DNA of 41,561 bases, taken from Mageeibacillus sp. UBA5734. GTDB taxonomy: Bacteria; Bacillota; Clostridia; Saccharofermentanales; UBA5734. Location of the stretch: NCBI GenBank assembly GCA_002419365.1, contig DIGA01000021.1, forward strand, positions 1-41,561, in the 5' to 3' direction. Below are positions 25,623 through 33,678 of this stretch, piece after piece. Below the pieces are notes generated by a model that ran no database searches, had not been told where the DNA came from, and was given only the letters and a program-made list of their open reading frames with translations. Position 1 is the first letter of the stretch; the number at the start of each line of letters is the position of its first letter. Both the position numbers and the translations under genes were made by a program.

Positions 25623-26426
25623 ATGAAAAAACCGACCACTGGCACGTATGAATACACTCGCGATTCAGATCGCCTGCCTATTTGCTGGGACTATCCCAAC
25701 AACCACTGCCTGCCGCATTTCCACAGCAGCCTGGAAATCATCTATGTCCGCGGGGGTGAAATGAAAGCGACCTTGAACGGCAAAACCACCCCTGTTCTGC
25801 CCGGCCAGATCGTGCTGGTCCCGACCTATGCCGTGCACCATTTTGCAACCGAAATCGAATCAGACACCTTGTTGCTGATTGTACCGCTCGATTATATTCC
25901 AGCTTTCAAAAGCTTGCTCCTGAAAAAAACCTTTGCCCAGACAGTGGTCACCGATGACCAGCAATCGAGCGAATTGCTGCACATTCTGGAAATCCTGGCC
26001 AGCGGCCGCTATGCACCGGATAGTCCGATCTACCGCGGTTATGTCCAGGTTGCAGTAGGGCTCTGTCTTGAAATGGGTCAGCTGATCGACGCTGAAACCG
26101 ACCAGAACAGCGTTCTGGTCCGTGACATTCTAACGTATTTGCAAGAACATTTCCTGGAAGAACTCGATCTGTCCCATCTGGCCAGCCATTTCGGCTACAG
26201 CAAGAGCCGCTTCTCCCACATTTTCAACGAAAACTTCCAGACCTCGCTCACGGCCTATCTCAACAGTCTGCGCTGCCGTCACGCCGCGAATCTGTTGCTC
26301 GAAGGCAAACCACAGATCGACGTGGCCCTGCAGTCCGGATTTGACAACATTCGCACGTTCTACCGCGCTTTTCGCCAGTATTATCAAGAAACCCCCACCC
26401 AGTATTGCAACCGGATGGGGGCCTGA
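25623..26426 (+). CDS. AraC-family transcriptional regulator (cupin plus HTH)
   Basis: 267 residues. The N-terminal cupin domain (residues about 20-100, HFHSSLEIIYVRGGEM and PGQIVLVPTYAVHHF) would sense a sugar-like ligand. The C-terminal double helix-turn-helix (about 165-264) includes LDLSHLASHFGYSKSRFSHIFNE and the AraC signature IDVALQSGFDNIRTFYRAFRQYYQETPTQY. Divergent from the dehydrogenase/isomerase operon, so probably its activator. The 175-nt gap holds a TATACT on the minus strand (25538-25543) as a possible -10, without a good -35. Confidence 0.9.
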   Translation: MKKPTTGTYEYTRDSDRLPICWDYPNNHCLPHFHSSLEIIYVRGGEMKATLNGKTTPVLPGQIVLVPTYAVHHFATEIESDTLLLIVPLDYIPAFKSLLLKKTFAQTVVTDDQQSSELLHILEILASGRYAPDSPIYRGYVQVAVGLCLEMGQLIDAETDQNSVLVRDILTYLQEHFLEELDLSHLASHFGYSKSRFSHIFNENFQTSLTAYLNSLRCRHAANLLLEGKPQIDVALQSGFDNIRTFYRAFRQYYQETPTQYCNRMGA

Positions 26427-26562
26427 AACAATGGAGATGCTTGCTGCTGCATCCTGGCAAGTGGATCGACTGACGTTTGAACGTAATTGGATCCAGTAAC
26501 CGGATCAGGCAACACAGGCGTCGCACCCTTTACAGCGGTCTTACTTGACGTGCACCCCTAAT

Positions 26563-26593
26563 AGAAAACCCCGGAACACTGCCGGGGTTTTCT
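26563..26593. terminator. Bidirectional terminator
   Basis: Perfect 12-bp stem AGAAAACCCCGG / CCGGGGTTTTCT with a 7-nt loop, T-rich on both strands. It lies between the converging AraC-type and zinc-ribbon genes. The stretch 26427-26562 before it holds no recognisable gene. Confidence 0.9.
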
Positions 26594-26648
26594 GTATCGT
26601 CGTTTTATAACTGAGACAGGTCTAATGCTTTGTATGTCTCTCGCCGGT

Positions 26649-27071
26649 TTATTCCTGCTTTTTGCCGCACTTGCCGCAGAAGACCGTGCCTTCAGCCAAA
26701 GCAGCACCGCAACCTGTGCAGAACTTGGTTGCACCCACTCCGGCGGCAGGGGCTGCAGCCGCAGCCCGGCTGGCCTTTTCTGCTTCTGAGGCTGCCTTGA
26801 TCTCCTCGATTTTTCCTTCCAGTTCAGTGATCTTCTCCAGACGAGCCAAGATCGCCTGGACGTCCTCGGCCATCGTGTCCGGGATCGCTTCACCAGCATT
26901 GAACATCGCAAAAATTTTGTCACCCATCTGGATCTTGGTCGCATTGATAGCGTCCTTCTCACTGGATATCGATGATTTCAGCTTGTTGATCTCAATCAAT
27001 TCGGTTGTCTTTTTGGATGCGTCCTGAACGCCTTCGGTGATTTTCTTGCCGAGATCCTGGAAAAATGCCAT
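26649..27071 (-). CDS. Coiled-coil protein with C-terminal zinc ribbon
   Basis: 140-residue protein. The N-terminal two thirds form a charged helical/coiled-coil region (LGKKITEGVQDASKKTTEL to KITELEGKIEEIKAAS), then an Ala-rich linker, then a zinc ribbon CTGCG-x12-CGKCG at the end. No membrane segment. Start MAFFQDL at 27071 has GGAGGT 8 nt upstream. Proteins of this shape are common in Clostridia and uncharacterised. Its ribbon resembles that of the 405-residue protein at 31574. Role unknown. Confidence 0.75.
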   Translation of the reverse strand: MAFFQDLGKKITEGVQDASKKTTELIEINKLKSSISSEKDAINATKIQMGDKIFAMFNAGEAIPDTMAEDVQAILARLEKITELEGKIEEIKAASEAEKASRAAAAAPAAGVGATKFCTGCGAALAEGTVFCGKCGKKQE

Positions 27072-27165
27072 GGGGTACACCTCCGTCTGTTTGAATCCAT
27101 TCTGAACGATTTATTGATCTCCATTTTAACAAACAAGGCGTCTGGATACCAGTCCAACCCATCTT

Positions 27166-28227
27166 TCATGGCTGGTCTGGCATGACAACATCACGCCTGA
27201 TCCGGGTCAGGCCATCCCGGGTTGCCAGCCAGTACTCCCCGGTGTCGAGCTGGATGATTTTCTTGACTTCGTTATCGGACAATCCTTCCTGGACCGTGAG
27301 CAGTGCTTTCCGCGTCTCTCCGTCAAAAATGGCAATCCCGTCATACTCGGAACAAAACCAGACCAGGCCGGATCGATCCACAAACACATGTCGAACTTTC
27401 TCACCCGCCAGGCCATCGGCACGATGCAAATTCTGATCAACCTTCCATTGACCAGCCTCAAACCGCAGCAGGCTGGCCCCTCCTTCGGTGTACACACCGC
27501 CGCCAACCGCGATCCGTCCATCCGGCAATTCAGCAATCGATGTGATGCTATTGTGCACCAGGCCGTCTTCGAGAGATATGAACTGGCGTTGACCATTGGA
27601 TTCGACCAGGACACCACCACCGCGGGCATTGTAGGCGCCCATCCAGATCCCATTCCTGCTATCTCTGAACAAGACCTTGATGGATTCCCCTGGCAGCTTC
27701 CCCTTCCCTTCATCTGCGCTGATCCAGCTGACGGATGAGCCGCGCACCATTGCCAGGCCGGTGTAGGTAGCCACATACAGCGTCTGATCATCGATACCAA
27801 GCAAATCGAGCACGCGTTCATCAACCAAACCATCGGATTGAGTGATCCGGCGGCTGATGACACCCTTTTCCAGAACGCTCACACCCTGTTCGTGGCCGAT
27901 CCAGAGCTGTTCATCGATCACCAGCAAGGCCCGGACTGACCGGAAAGACTGGCCTTGATCCGTAACCACGCTTGTCTCCAGTGTTTCGGGATCGATCCGG
28001 AACAGGCCTTGGATACCACCGGCAAAAATGGCTCGTCCCTGCGGCCAATCCATGACAGCCAGGCTGGAGAATTCATGGCCTTGGAGCACCTGGTCTACGC
28101 CTGCCGGCAGTTGAGTGCCAGCATCGGGACCATCACTGGCCACCAGGGTTGGATCCCCGTTGACCAGCACGAAAATCCCGCCGAGCATGACCGCCACCAT
28201 GAGAATCAGGATCACTTTCTGCAGCAT
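27166..28227 (-). CDS. Membrane-anchored beta-propeller protein (two-component-sensor-like repeats)
   Basis: 353-residue protein: an N-terminal hydrophobic anchor (VILILMVAVMLGGIFVLVNG) and then about seven repeats of the Reg_prop/two-component propeller type, such as GLFRIDPETLETSV, QLWIGHEQGVSVL, TLYVATYTGLAMV, GIWMGAYNARGGGV and EYWLATRDGLTRI. The anchor and lack of other domains suggest an extracellular sensor or binding propeller without a kinase. It is the last gene of a ferric-iron-type ABC operon (27 nt after the ATPase gene). ATG 28227 is preferred over GTG 28233. Function unknown. Confidence 0.75.
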   Translation of the reverse strand: MLQKVILILMVAVMLGGIFVLVNGDPTLVASDGPDAGTQLPAGVDQVLQGHEFSSLAVMDWPQGRAIFAGGIQGLFRIDPETLETSVVTDQGQSFRSVRALLVIDEQLWIGHEQGVSVLEKGVISRRITQSDGLVDERVLDLLGIDDQTLYVATYTGLAMVRGSSVSWISADEGKGKLPGESIKVLFRDSRNGIWMGAYNARGGGVLVESNGQRQFISLEDGLVHNSITSIAELPDGRIAVGGGVYTEGGASLLRFEAGQWKVDQNLHRADGLAGEKVRHVFVDRSGLVWFCSEYDGIAIFDGETRKALLTVQEGLSDNEVKKIIQLDTGEYWLATRDGLTRIRRDVVMPDQP

Positions 28228-28254
28228 GACCACCTCTGTCCTGTCGTCAGACTT

Positions 28255-28896
28255 TCAAACCAGCCCGCCAGGGTTGAACTGTCCGACAGCAGAAGCCAGA
28301 CCGGACACTTCACCGGGATCATGGGTGACCCAGAGGACGGTTGCCTGCTGTTTGATCCTGTAATCAGCTACGATCGCCAGAACCTGATCTTTGAGGCGTG
28401 CATCGAGATTATTGAGCGGTTCATCCAGCAGCAACAGCCGGGGGTGCGTGATCAGCGTGCGGGCCAGGGAGACACGCCTGGCTTGCCCGCCTGACAATTC
28501 AGCAGGACGTTTGTCTAATAAGTCAGCGATGTCCAGCGCTGTGATGATTTCAGCCAGGCGCTCCTCTTGCAGAGAGCGTGGCTGGTGTATCAGGCCATAA
28601 AGCACATTCTGGCGGACAGTCATATGGGGCCAAAGGGCTGGAAACTGGAAAACAAAACCGATCCGGCACACTGAGGGATGAAGGATCTGGTCCTGGGCAT
28701 TGGTCACCTGGCCGTCCAGGACAATCTGGCCCTTTTCAATCGGTAACAGTCCGGCGATGACCTGGAGCAACGTCGTTTTGCCAATCCCGGATGGACCAGA
28801 GATCGCAGTGAACGAACCCGTGGCAAAGACATGGCAAAACCGGTCGAGAACAACCTGATCTCCGTATGCTTTAGAGACATCTTGCAGTTCAATCAT
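28255..28896 (-). CDS. ABC transporter ATP-binding protein (ferric iron/spermidine-type)
   Basis: 213-residue ATPase. Walker A GPSGIGKTT, signature LSGGQARRVSLARTL, Walker B LLLLDEPLNNLD, switch VTHDPGEV. It lacks the C-terminal TOBE domain found in longer members such as FbpC or PotA. ATGA overlap with the permease gene. It energises the importer encoded by the two upstream genes. Confidence 0.88.
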   Translation of the reverse strand: MIELQDVSKAYGDQVVLDRFCHVFATGSFTAISGPSGIGKTTLLQVIAGLLPIEKGQIVLDGQVTNAQDQILHPSVCRIGFVFQFPALWPHMTVRQNVLYGLIHQPRSLQEERLAEIITALDIADLLDKRPAELSGGQARRVSLARTLITHPRLLLLDEPLNNLDARLKDQVLAIVADYRIKQQATVLWVTHDPGEVSGLASAVGQFNPGGLV

Positions 28897-30470
28897 GATC
28901 GTCTGCTCCTTTGCCAGAACAAGAGCGGTACCCAGATCAGGACAATCGTCAGGATGATCAAAAATGACAAGCCCAGTACCCGGTCCGTCGCCCCGTAATG
29001 GAGATAATTATACAGGCGGATCGTCAGGGTGGAAAAGCCGGGCGGAACTGTCAGGACGGTTGCACCCAGCTCGCCGAGCCCCAGTAAGAAAAGAAGTGTC
29101 GCACCGGTAGCGATCCCTGGTGCGAGGAGTGGGATCAGGATCTTGCGCGTTGTCCGAGCATCATCTGGTTCGAGCAGCCGGGCAGCCCAGATCAGCTCTC
29201 GGTCGAGCCGCTGGAGCCAGGCCAGGATCACCAGGACGGCAAACGGCAAAAACCGGCCCAGGATGGCCAGGACCGGCAGCAGCAAGCTGTTGTAGATCCA
29301 GTTGCTCCAGGGGTGATTGAACAGATGGATCAGGGCAATGCCAGTCAGCGTACCCGGTATGGCCACCGGTCCCAAAATCAGGAAGAGACCCTTGCGGCTG
29401 ACGCCACGGGCATGAATCCAGCGGGCCATCGACAACGCCAGAGGACTGCCGATCGCAATGGCAAGGGCGCTGATGCCAAGGCTTGTCAGGTAGTCTGTGA
29501 CAGACTGGCCAAACGTCAGGCCCAGATCCAGCCACATCTCCTTGCTGAGAAATATCACACTCAAGGGGATCGCTGCCGCCAGCACAGCCAGCAGAGGGCC
29601 CAGGCCAGCTAATACGCCCAAGGAGCGGGGGAATCGGACCTTCAGACTGGAAAAATCCTGCAGGCGGCCAGAAAGGAAGACCTGTGGCACCAGCTTCAGG
29701 ATGATGGTGAGCACAGCCGTCTGCAACAGTACCAGCGGCAGACTTTTCAGGATCGTCCGCGCCAGGCTGTAACTGCTGGAATATTCGACGAAAATCTCGA
29801 TCGCATAGGTATTGACGGAAAAGATTGAGGGGATGGCATAGTCATTCAAGGTCAGAATCCAGACGATTGCGCCGGCTGCCAGGAGCTGTGGACGCAACAA
29901 GCCAGGCAGAATCTTCACGACAAAGCGAGAATCAGGTCCGAGCAGCCTGGCAGCGAGAAAATGTTCTCGATTCTGGACCAGAACACCTCCGGCGATGATC
30001 AAAAGGCCAACCGGCAACATCGCCATGCTCTGGACCAGCCAGCTGACCACCCAGCCGCGGCTGGCCACCCCGTCCAAGCCCAATTGCCGAATGAGGCCCA
30101 GCCATTTCAGCCAGCCCAGTGCATGGACAGAGGAAGGGATGGTCAGGGATATCAGAAGCAGGAAAGTCAAGCTACGGATCTGGCGCTGGCCAGGGCCGAT
30201 AACATATGCGGCTGTCAAAAAACCGATGAGGCAGACAGTCCCTGCGACACTGCTGGCATAGACCAGTGTTTTGATAAGAAGCCAAGCTTCGCGTGCCCAG
30301 TCAAACAGGCGTCCGTCCCGCAAAGCCAGCTCTGGCAAGCCCATTGCTGCCCGGACGAATAGCACCGCGAGCGGCAGCCAGATCAAGAGGAGAAAAGGCC
30401 AGTGCCCGAAACGCTCCGGCCAAGCCGATCTTGTCTGACGCGCTCTGCCGGCGTACGTGAAGCGATTCAC
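28893..30470 (-). CDS. ABC transporter permease, double-domain FbpB-like
   Basis: 525-residue fused permease with about twelve membrane segments and two binding-protein-dependent transport domains, the arrangement of FbpB/ThiP-type importers. The EAA-type loops are visible around residue 175 (LAARLLGPDSRFVVKILPGLLRP) and near residue 440 (IWAARLLEPDDARTTRKILIPLLAPG). Its start overlaps the receptor gene by 4 nt (ATGA). The most likely substrate class is ferric iron, by receptor similarity. Confidence 0.88.
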   Translation of the reverse strand: MNRFTYAGRARQTRSAWPERFGHWPFLLLIWLPLAVLFVRAAMGLPELALRDGRLFDWAREAWLLIKTLVYASSVAGTVCLIGFLTAAYVIGPGQRQIRSLTFLLLISLTIPSSVHALGWLKWLGLIRQLGLDGVASRGWVVSWLVQSMAMLPVGLLIIAGGVLVQNREHFLAARLLGPDSRFVVKILPGLLRPQLLAAGAIVWILTLNDYAIPSIFSVNTYAIEIFVEYSSSYSLARTILKSLPLVLLQTAVLTIILKLVPQVFLSGRLQDFSSLKVRFPRSLGVLAGLGPLLAVLAAAIPLSVIFLSKEMWLDLGLTFGQSVTDYLTSLGISALAIAIGSPLALSMARWIHARGVSRKGLFLILGPVAIPGTLTGIALIHLFNHPWSNWIYNSLLLPVLAILGRFLPFAVLVILAWLQRLDRELIWAARLLEPDDARTTRKILIPLLAPGIATGATLLFLLGLGELGATVLTVPPGFSTLTIRLYNYLHYGATDRVLGLSFLIILTIVLIWVPLLFWQRSRRS

Positions 30471-31504
30471 CGGATGAAAATCTGCTTCAAGGCTGATTGT
30501 GACGGTTCCAGTTGCTCATAGATCTGGCTCAGGGGAACATCGATGGTCCTGACCAGGTTCCAGTCGACGCCGCCCACGGCAGACAAGCCCACATCGCGCA
30601 CTGGGGCCTGGATCCAGCCAATTTCCGCCAGGTATTTTTCGGTTTCCGGACTCAGGATGTAATCGAGGAAGGCCTGGGCGTTTTCATTCGGCTGACTCTT
30701 TTTGACCAGGGCGACACTATTGGGCACGATCAGGGTGCCCTGTTCACCGGGTCCCTGGTCCGGCACTACAATGGCGACGGGATCGCCACGTTCGACGGCG
30801 CCGAGGGCATCATCCGTATCGGTAATCCCGAACATCAACTGGCCATCGACCACCAGGTCGCGCACGACACCATTGCCATCGACGATGCGGATCCCACGGT
30901 CCTGCAGAGCCTGGAAGAAAGCCTGGGCTGCATCGGCACCGTCATGGGCATAGAGGGCAGCCGCATGGGTGGCTGTCGTACCAAATAACGGATATGCCAT
31001 GCCGATCTGGTCGGCCGGGTATCGATCGGCCAGGAAATCCGCATAGCGTGTCGGGTAATCGGCTGGCTCTACCAGGCGGGTGTTGACCAGAATGACCCGG
31101 GCTCTGCCGCCAAAGGCTGTCCACAGGCCTTCCGGATCACGGTATTTGGCCGGGATATCAGTTGCAGCGGGCGAATCATGTGGCATCAGGATCCCTTTTT
31201 CCTTGAGCAGGATGGTCTGGGAAAACTCTCCATTCCAGAACACATCGGCCTGCGGGTTGTTTGCCTCCTCGATCAGCTTGTTGACCAGACCGGTGGTTTT
31301 GCTGGCCTCCGTGTCGTAACCAGCGATGACTTTGATGCCCGTCTTTTTTTCAAAGTCCTGGAAAACCAGCTCTGAAAAATTACGGTCCACGGATGTATAG
31401 ACGGTGACCGTTTTGTCGCGTGGGGCACAAGCGGGCAACAACACCAGGCTCATCACCAGGGCGAGGGCCAGGAGCAGGATTCGTCCGGATGGCTTCACGA
31501 TCAT
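30467..31504 (-). CDS. ABC transporter substrate-binding lipoprotein (FbpA/ferric-iron-like)
   Basis: 345 residues. Signal peptide with lipobox LLPAC (Cys 26), then a periplasmic-binding-protein type II fold: TVTVYTSVDRNFSELVFQDF, GYDTEASKTTGLVNKL, DVFWNGEFSQTILLKEKG, and AYPLFGTTATHAAAL. These stretches match Fe(III)/polyamine-type receptors. The Tyr pair typical of FbpA iron coordination was not identified with confidence, so another anion or metal complex is possible. AGAGGT precedes the ATG. First gene of a four-gene operon ending in the beta-propeller. Confidence 0.85.
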   Translation of the reverse strand: MIVKPSGRILLLALALVMSLVLLPACAPRDKTVTVYTSVDRNFSELVFQDFEKKTGIKVIAGYDTEASKTTGLVNKLIEEANNPQADVFWNGEFSQTILLKEKGILMPHDSPAATDIPAKYRDPEGLWTAFGGRARVILVNTRLVEPADYPTRYADFLADRYPADQIGMAYPLFGTTATHAAALYAHDGADAAQAFFQALQDRGIRIVDGNGVVRDLVVDGQLMFGITDTDDALGAVERGDPVAIVVPDQGPGEQGTLIVPNSVALVKKSQPNENAQAFLDYILSPETEKYLAEIGWIQAPVRDVGLSAVGGVDWNLVRTIDVPLSQIYEQLEPSQSALKQIFIR

Positions 31505-31573
31505 GTTTTACCTCTCATTCTCTTAAAAAATAGTTCGGAGCACGCTTAACATTGAAGGGGCGTGCAAGTGGCA

Positions 31574-32791
31574 TCAACCGACTTTGTTCCCGCACTGTTT
31601 GCAGAATTTGGCACCTGGCTGCAGCGGGCTGCCACAATTGGCACAGAAGCGGACACCGGACGGGGTTGCAACCGGCTGAGCCTGGACCTGCGGCTGGCCC
31701 GGAGACTGGGCAATCGACACTGGCGCTGCAGCAGCTGGCTGCACGGGGTTGGCGGGTGTAGCCGAAGCCAACGGTACGACCGGCAGAGCCAGTGCCTGCT
31801 CAAAAAGCTGGTTCAGCTTGACTTGCAGCTGGTCATAGGTCAGGGCCTGGTGGTTGACTCGTGCGGTCTGGCCGGGCGCAGCTGGTGACTGGATCTGGAT
31901 CCAGTGGTTGGCCAGGGCCGTCGGTGCCAGGAACAGGCGCTCGACAGCGGCGATGCCACCGGGTGTAGCGACCGTGATTTCCAGTCCAGCGGCTACCAGC
32001 CAGGTCCGGTAGAATTCCACCCCCATGGTCTGGCCTGCTTCGGCAAATCCCAGGCGCTGTTCCGAATTGCCCACAGTCTGGATTGTTGCCAGGAAACTTT
32101 TGTCCATCAGGATCCGGGTTTTGTCCGCACTGAGGTCAAAGCCTGCCGGATCCAATCCTGGCGTCAGGATCAGGAAGGCTGGCAGCAACCAGCGAATGTC
32201 ACGGCTCTTGACCGATCGTTGCATCGTGTTCGTAAACTCATCAAGACTCAGGGTCGGTCGCTGGCCAGCCTGGTAATCGAGCATGCCTCTGAAAGAGGCA
32301 ATCCGGAATGCATCGATGGCGTGCAGCAGATAGACCAGCTCGCCCAGCTCAACCGTCGGAGGGATGTAATTGGCCACCGTCTGGTCATTCTTGCCGGCAT
32401 AGCTTGCCATGAACCAGGCCACAAAATCAGCCATCTGTGCAAACACACGGAACAGGATGCTCGACGACTCTGCCCCGGCCACCAGGACCAGCGCCTGGCC
32501 CTGGCCTTTGTTGCGGGCCAAGGTGAATTCCATCAAGTCAACACTGCCACCGCCGATGCGCCATTTGACAATCAAGTCGGGGGCGGCGGCAATGGCCAGA
32601 ATCTGGCGCAGGGCTGGCTGGTTGAGTTGAGTCGCAAGATCTGGCGACGCAAGGGCGGGCGTGAACTGTTGCCCCTTGAGCAAGACGGCCAGCGGCGACA
32701 GCGCGTTCGTTTCAAGTCTCAGGTGGTCAAGTGCTGCCTTCACGTCAGCCTGGGGGATCTGGAAAGTGGTTCCTGTGATTGGGTCAGCCAT
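31574..32791 (-). CDS. Uncharacterised protein with C-terminal zinc ribbon
   Basis: 405 residues. The first 320 residues form an alpha/beta-like globular region that I do not recognise (FQIPQADVKAALDHLRLE to LAPTALANHWIQIQS), followed by a Pro/Ala/Gln linker and a zinc ribbon CANCG-x12-CKQCG at the end. No signal peptide or membrane segment. ATG 32791 has GGAGG 7 nt upstream. It overlaps the end of the 282-residue gene and is third in the unit led by the cyclase-toxin-like protein. No terminator separates it from the downstream ABC receptor gene. It may be a cytoplasmic accessory or sensor of that unit. Confidence 0.7.
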   Translation of the reverse strand: MADPITGTTFQIPQADVKAALDHLRLETNALSPLAVLLKGQQFTPALASPDLATQLNQPALRQILAIAAAPDLIVKWRIGGGSVDLMEFTLARNKGQGQALVLVAGAESSSILFRVFAQMADFVAWFMASYAGKNDQTVANYIPPTVELGELVYLLHAIDAFRIASFRGMLDYQAGQRPTLSLDEFTNTMQRSVKSRDIRWLLPAFLILTPGLDPAGFDLSADKTRILMDKSFLATIQTVGNSEQRLGFAEAGQTMGVEFYRTWLVAAGLEITVATPGGIAAVERLFLAPTALANHWIQIQSPAAPGQTARVNHQALTYDQLQVKLNQLFEQALALPVVPLASATPANPVQPAAAAPVSIAQSPGQPQVQAQPVATPSGVRFCANCGSPLQPGAKFCKQCGNKVG

Positions 32792-32793
32792 GT

Positions 32794-33642
32794 TCAACCT
32801 CCCTGTTTATCAGCTGCCAAGAGCTGGTTGATGTCTTCAAGGGTGAAAGGATAGTCGGATTCACTGGCTTGCTCGCCAGCCTGCTGCGTCCAGACCTGTC
32901 CATTGTGCACGAATTGGTTGTCTAAAGGACCATCCAGGTCGAGGTAGGGGCATGTTTCCAGATCGCTGCGCAGAGTCAGCGATGCATCGCCAGGTTTGAT
33001 CCAGAGCAGCTGACCCGAGCGGATCCAGGGCGCGAGGTCAAAGGACCGCAAGTCGTCTGAAGGTCCCTCGTTGATCCAGGACAGGCCTGTCTCATCCGTG
33101 TAACGGTACCAGTTGCTGCCCCAGTCGCTGAGACGGGGCTCTGTAAACAACATCGGGTCAGCAAAATAGGCTACAACATAGCCCGTGTGCAGCCCGATCT
33201 GCACCGTGGACAGGACTGCCTTGATTTGCTGGTAGGAAAGCAAGCGCGGGCTGACAAAGGGCCGGCCAGGTCCAGGTTCGGCAATGAAAGGAGCAACCTC
33301 GAGCGCGGGGGCCAACTTCATGGCACCGCTGAAAGCATAAAAAGTCGGCAACAGGTCTTCGACCGGCCGCTGGGGGGAGTCACTGTTCCACCACAGGCCG
33401 TCGAGTCCACCCGTGTCCAGGGAGTGGCTGAAGACATCGCCCGTAAAAGGGCAGCGCGACAACGGCACAATCGGTGTTGTGGCGATGTACTGGTCCACGA
33501 GGCTGGCTGTTTCCTGGCTGAGGGCCCGATAGGCTTCAGAATCCAGTCCTGCCTCAGTCTCTGCCACTTCGGCTCGCTGGAACAGCTGGAAAATCCGGTC
33601 GAGCACGTATTTGCGTGATACAGCAGGATCGTTTGATGTCAT
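32794..33642 (-). CDS. Uncharacterised 282-residue protein, candidate immunity protein
   Basis: Soluble protein without signal peptide or membrane helix. Visible features: an N-terminal helical segment (RKYVLDRIFQLFQRAE), a segment with Cys and Trp (SRCPFTGDVFSHSLDTGG then LDGLWWNSDSP), and an acidic overall character. I recognise no enzyme family. It lies 36 nt after the toxin-like gene with its own AAGGAG, and overlaps the zinc-ribbon gene. A cytoplasmic acidic protein directly behind a polymorphic-toxin-like gene is the usual position for an immunity protein, so that role is suggested by context only. Confidence 0.65.
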   Translation of the reverse strand: MTSNDPAVSRKYVLDRIFQLFQRAEVAETEAGLDSEAYRALSQETASLVDQYIATTPIVPLSRCPFTGDVFSHSLDTGGLDGLWWNSDSPQRPVEDLLPTFYAFSGAMKLAPALEVAPFIAEPGPGRPFVSPRLLSYQQIKAVLSTVQIGLHTGYVVAYFADPMLFTEPRLSDWGSNWYRYTDETGLSWINEGPSDDLRSFDLAPWIRSGQLLWIKPGDASLTLRSDLETCPYLDLDGPLDNQFVHNGQVWTQQAGEQASESDYPFTLEDINQLLAADKQGG

Positions 33643-33678
33643 AAGCGTCTCCTTGCCTGATCTTGATCCGTCCAGATT

